Part shown: piece after piece, positions 5,612-7,220 of the stretch
How positions within the stretch are numbered: the stretch's first letter is position 1
Layout of the letters: each line of letters begins with the position of its first letter
Origin: Acidimicrobiia bacterium
Lineage (GTDB): Bacteria > Actinomycetota > Acidimicrobiia > IMCC26256 > PALSA-555
Reading direction: 5' to 3'
DNA length: 7,220 nucleotides
Assembly (NCBI GenBank): GCA_022865365.1
Contig: JALHSW010000640.1
Span: 1 to 7,220 of the forward strand
Translations under genes and position numbers: made by a program
The notes under the pieces: model-generated
What the model was told of the DNA's origin: nothing
The model's input: the letters and a program-made list of their open reading frames with translations, nothing else
Databases searched by the model: none

Positions 5612-7220
5612 CTAGAGGACGTTCGTCAAGAACAGGGCGAGGCTCAGCAGCCCCACCGCGGCGAACAGCAGCAACGCGTATCGCTGCACCTGTCCGGTTT
5701 GGATCTTGCGCAGCTCTTCGCCGGCCGCACCCGTCTCGTACGCGAGGCCGTTGACGGCGCCGTCGACGAACCGCTGGTCGACGGTGTCGTACGCCAAATG
5801 ACCCATCGCCTTGGCGCCGCGGCCTGCGCCGTTCACCACGCCGTCGATGACGTGCTGGTTCACCCAGTACGAGGCGCGTGCGATCGGACCGCGGATCCCG
5901 TCGACGATGACATCCTCGTAGAAGTGATCGAGGTAGTACTTGTTCTCGAGGAACGCGTAGCCGGCGTGTGCGACCTTGTTGCGCTGAGTGAGGCCCTTGA
6001 GCGCACCCAACTCCTCACGACGGAACCAGAAGAACGCCGCGATGCCGATCGCGAGCGCGGCGAGCGAGACCGACAGGATCGCCTTCGGGTAGTCGAACTC
6101 CGCGTGCATGAGGTCGGGGAAGGCGAACGTCGGTTCCACGTACTCCACGAACTTCTCGAGACCGAGTGGAGCAGCGTTGACGAGCCCGGCGACGATCGAG
6201 CAACCGGCCAGGATGATCAACGGGATGGTGAGCGACCGCTCGGACTCGTGCGGGTGATGCGTCCCGCGGTACTCACCGAAGAAGGTGAGGTAGACGCACC
6301 GGGTCATGTACGCGGCGGTGAGGAACGCGCCGATGAGGCCGATCACGAGGAACGCGTCGAAACCGTTCGCTCCTGCGTTCACCAGAATCTCGTCCTTCGA
6401 CCAGAAACCGGCGAACGGGAAGATTCCCGCGAGCGCGAGCGAGCCGATCAGGAACGTCCAGAACGTGATCGGCATCGGCTTGCGCAGCCCGCCCATCTCG
6501 CGCATGTCGAAGCTGTGGTGCGTGCCTCCATGGCTCACCGACCCCGCGCCCAGGAACAGCAGCGACTTGAAGAACGCGTGGGTGAAGAGGTGGAAGACGG
6601 CCGCGACCCACGCGCCCACGCCGAGCGCCATGACCATGTATCCGAGCTGGCTGATCGTCGAGTACGCGAGAACCTTCTTGATGTCCTGTTGCACGAACGC
6701 GAGCACCGCACCGATGAGGATCGTGACGCCGCCGATGAGCGCCATCATGTTCACGCCACCGTCGCCGATCGAAAAGCCGTCATAGAACACGGGGTAGAGC
6801 CGGGCACCCAGGAAGACCCCGGCGACGACCATCGTCGCGGCGTGGATGAGTGCCGAGACCGGCGTGGGCCCGGCCATGGCGTCGGGGAGCCACGTGTGCA
6901 GCGGGAACTGGCCGCTCTTGCCCATGATCGCGATCATCAGGCAGACCGCCGCGGCGAGCAGGAGATCGTGCTGGCCGAGCGGGCCGCTCGCGTAGACGTT
7001 CGTCTTCTCGATCCCGAACGAGCCCACTGCGAAGAACAGGATGATCACACCGATCATCAGACCGATGTCGCCGACGCGAGTGGTGAGGAACGCCTTGATC
7101 GCGGCCCGCGAGTTCGCAGGGTCCTCCCACCAGAAGCCGATGAGCATGAACGAGCACAGGCCGACGAGCTCCCAGCCGACCAGCATCTGCAACGTGTTGT
7201 CGGCCACGACGAGCAGGAGC
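5612..7220 (-). CDS. nuoL: NADH-quinone oxidoreductase subunit L, N-terminus cut by the right window edge
   Basis: This is the C-terminal 535 residues of the most distal proton-pumping subunit of Complex I, whose long lateral helix runs along NuoM and NuoN. The frame stays open to the edge, and LLLV-VADN continues the family pattern, so the GTG at 7207 is an internal codon and not the start. By comparison with E. coli NuoL (613 residues), roughly 120 N-terminal residues are missing. Counting from that codon, conserved features are the channel Glu13 in GWELVGLCSFMLIGFWW, Lys97 in MGKSGQFPLHTWLPDAMAG followed by PTPVSALIHAATMVVAG, QQDIKKVLAYSTISQLGYM, HLFTHAFFKSLLFLGAGS with Lys214, and Lys271 in FPFAGFWSKDEIL. 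The tail (about 410-531) has the lateral amphipathic helix with two similar DG-x-VNG segments, the motif ELRKIQTGQVQRYAL, and a last anchoring transmembrane helix ending at the TAG at 5612-5614. The two DG-x-VNG copies are noted separately. Confidence 0.96.
   Translation of the reverse strand, partial: LLLVVADNTLQMLVGWELVGLCSFMLIGFWWEDPANSRAAIKAFLTTRVGDIGLMIGVIILFFAVGSFGIEKTNVYASGPLGQHDLLLAAAVCLMIAIMGKSGQFPLHTWLPDAMAGPTPVSALIHAATMVVAGVFLGARLYPVFYDGFSIGDGGVNMMALIGGVTILIGAVLAFVQQDIKKVLAYSTISQLGYMVMALGVGAWVAAVFHLFTHAFFKSLLFLGAGSVSHGGTHHSFDMREMGGLRKPMPITFWTFLIGSLALAGIFPFAGFWSKDEILVNAGANGFDAFLVIGLIGAFLTAAYMTRCVYLTFFGEYRGTHHPHESERSLTIPLIILAGCSIVAGLVNAAPLGLEKFVEYVEPTFAFPDLMHAEFDYPKAILSVSLAALAIGIAAFFWFRREELGALKGLTQRNKVAHAGYAFLENKYYLDHFYEDVIVDGIRGPIARASYWVNQHVIDGVVNGAGRGAKAMGHLAYDTVDQRFVDGAVNGLAYETGAAGEELRKIQTGQVQRYALLLFAAVGLLSLALFLTNVL

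Noticed and set aside
2976..5615. Very long plus-strand open frame (879 codons) opposite nuoN and nuoM
   Set aside because: The translation is an extreme Glu/Arg/His/Asp-rich mirror of hydrophobic membrane codons, and it spans two intact nuo genes. It is an antisense shadow, not a gene.
5612..7207. GTG at 7207 as the true start of nuoL
   Set aside because: The frame stays open to the window edge, and the residues before it (LLLV) continue the conserved helix that precedes the GWELVGL motif, so the real start lies upstream, outside the window.

Overview
The window is a densely packed stretch of bacterial chromosome with high GC content. Every gene I can support is on the minus strand, so transcription runs from high to low coordinates. 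The GC-rich codon use, the GTG starts and the form of the Complex I subunits suggest an actinobacterium-like organism, possibly Acidimicrobiia or a relative. That placement is an inference from style, not from a marker gene.

From the right edge to the left, the layout is as follows. The 3' end of the nuo operon holds nuoL (5' end beyond the window), nuoM and nuoN. These are the three antiporter-like membrane subunits of proton-pumping NADH:quinone oxidoreductase (Complex I), in the same order as in E. coli. The gaps are 26 nt (nuoL-nuoM) and 3 nt (nuoM-nuoN). The three proteins keep the Glu and Lys residues expected of the proton-translocating half-channels.

Overlapping or directly abutting nuoN is a class I SAM-dependent methyltransferase of the MidA/NDUFAF7 family (DUF185). 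The mitochondrial member of this family methylates an arginine of the Complex I subunit NDUFS2, the NuoD homologue, during assembly. A bacterial member placed in the tail of a nuo operon is therefore a good candidate for a dedicated Complex I maturation factor. This is the most interesting functional hint in the window. After 42 nt comes a six-helix HdeD/DUF308 membrane protein.

A 177-nt intergenic region (497-673) follows. It holds a strong GC-rich hairpin just after hdeD, probably the end of the nuo-midA-hdeD transcript. It also holds a set of 14-bp tandem repeats (four units plus a partial fifth) that ends 17 nt before the next start codon. That next gene is the 5' part of acs, acetyl-CoA synthetase, which runs off the left edge.

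The nuo genes encode the main respiratory proton pump, the methyltransferase may help assemble it, and acs would feed acetate carbon into the TCA cycle that supplies NADH. I found no mobile elements, tRNA or rRNA genes, CRISPR arrays or defence genes. Most of the window is ordinary core metabolism, and no wholly new system is evident.
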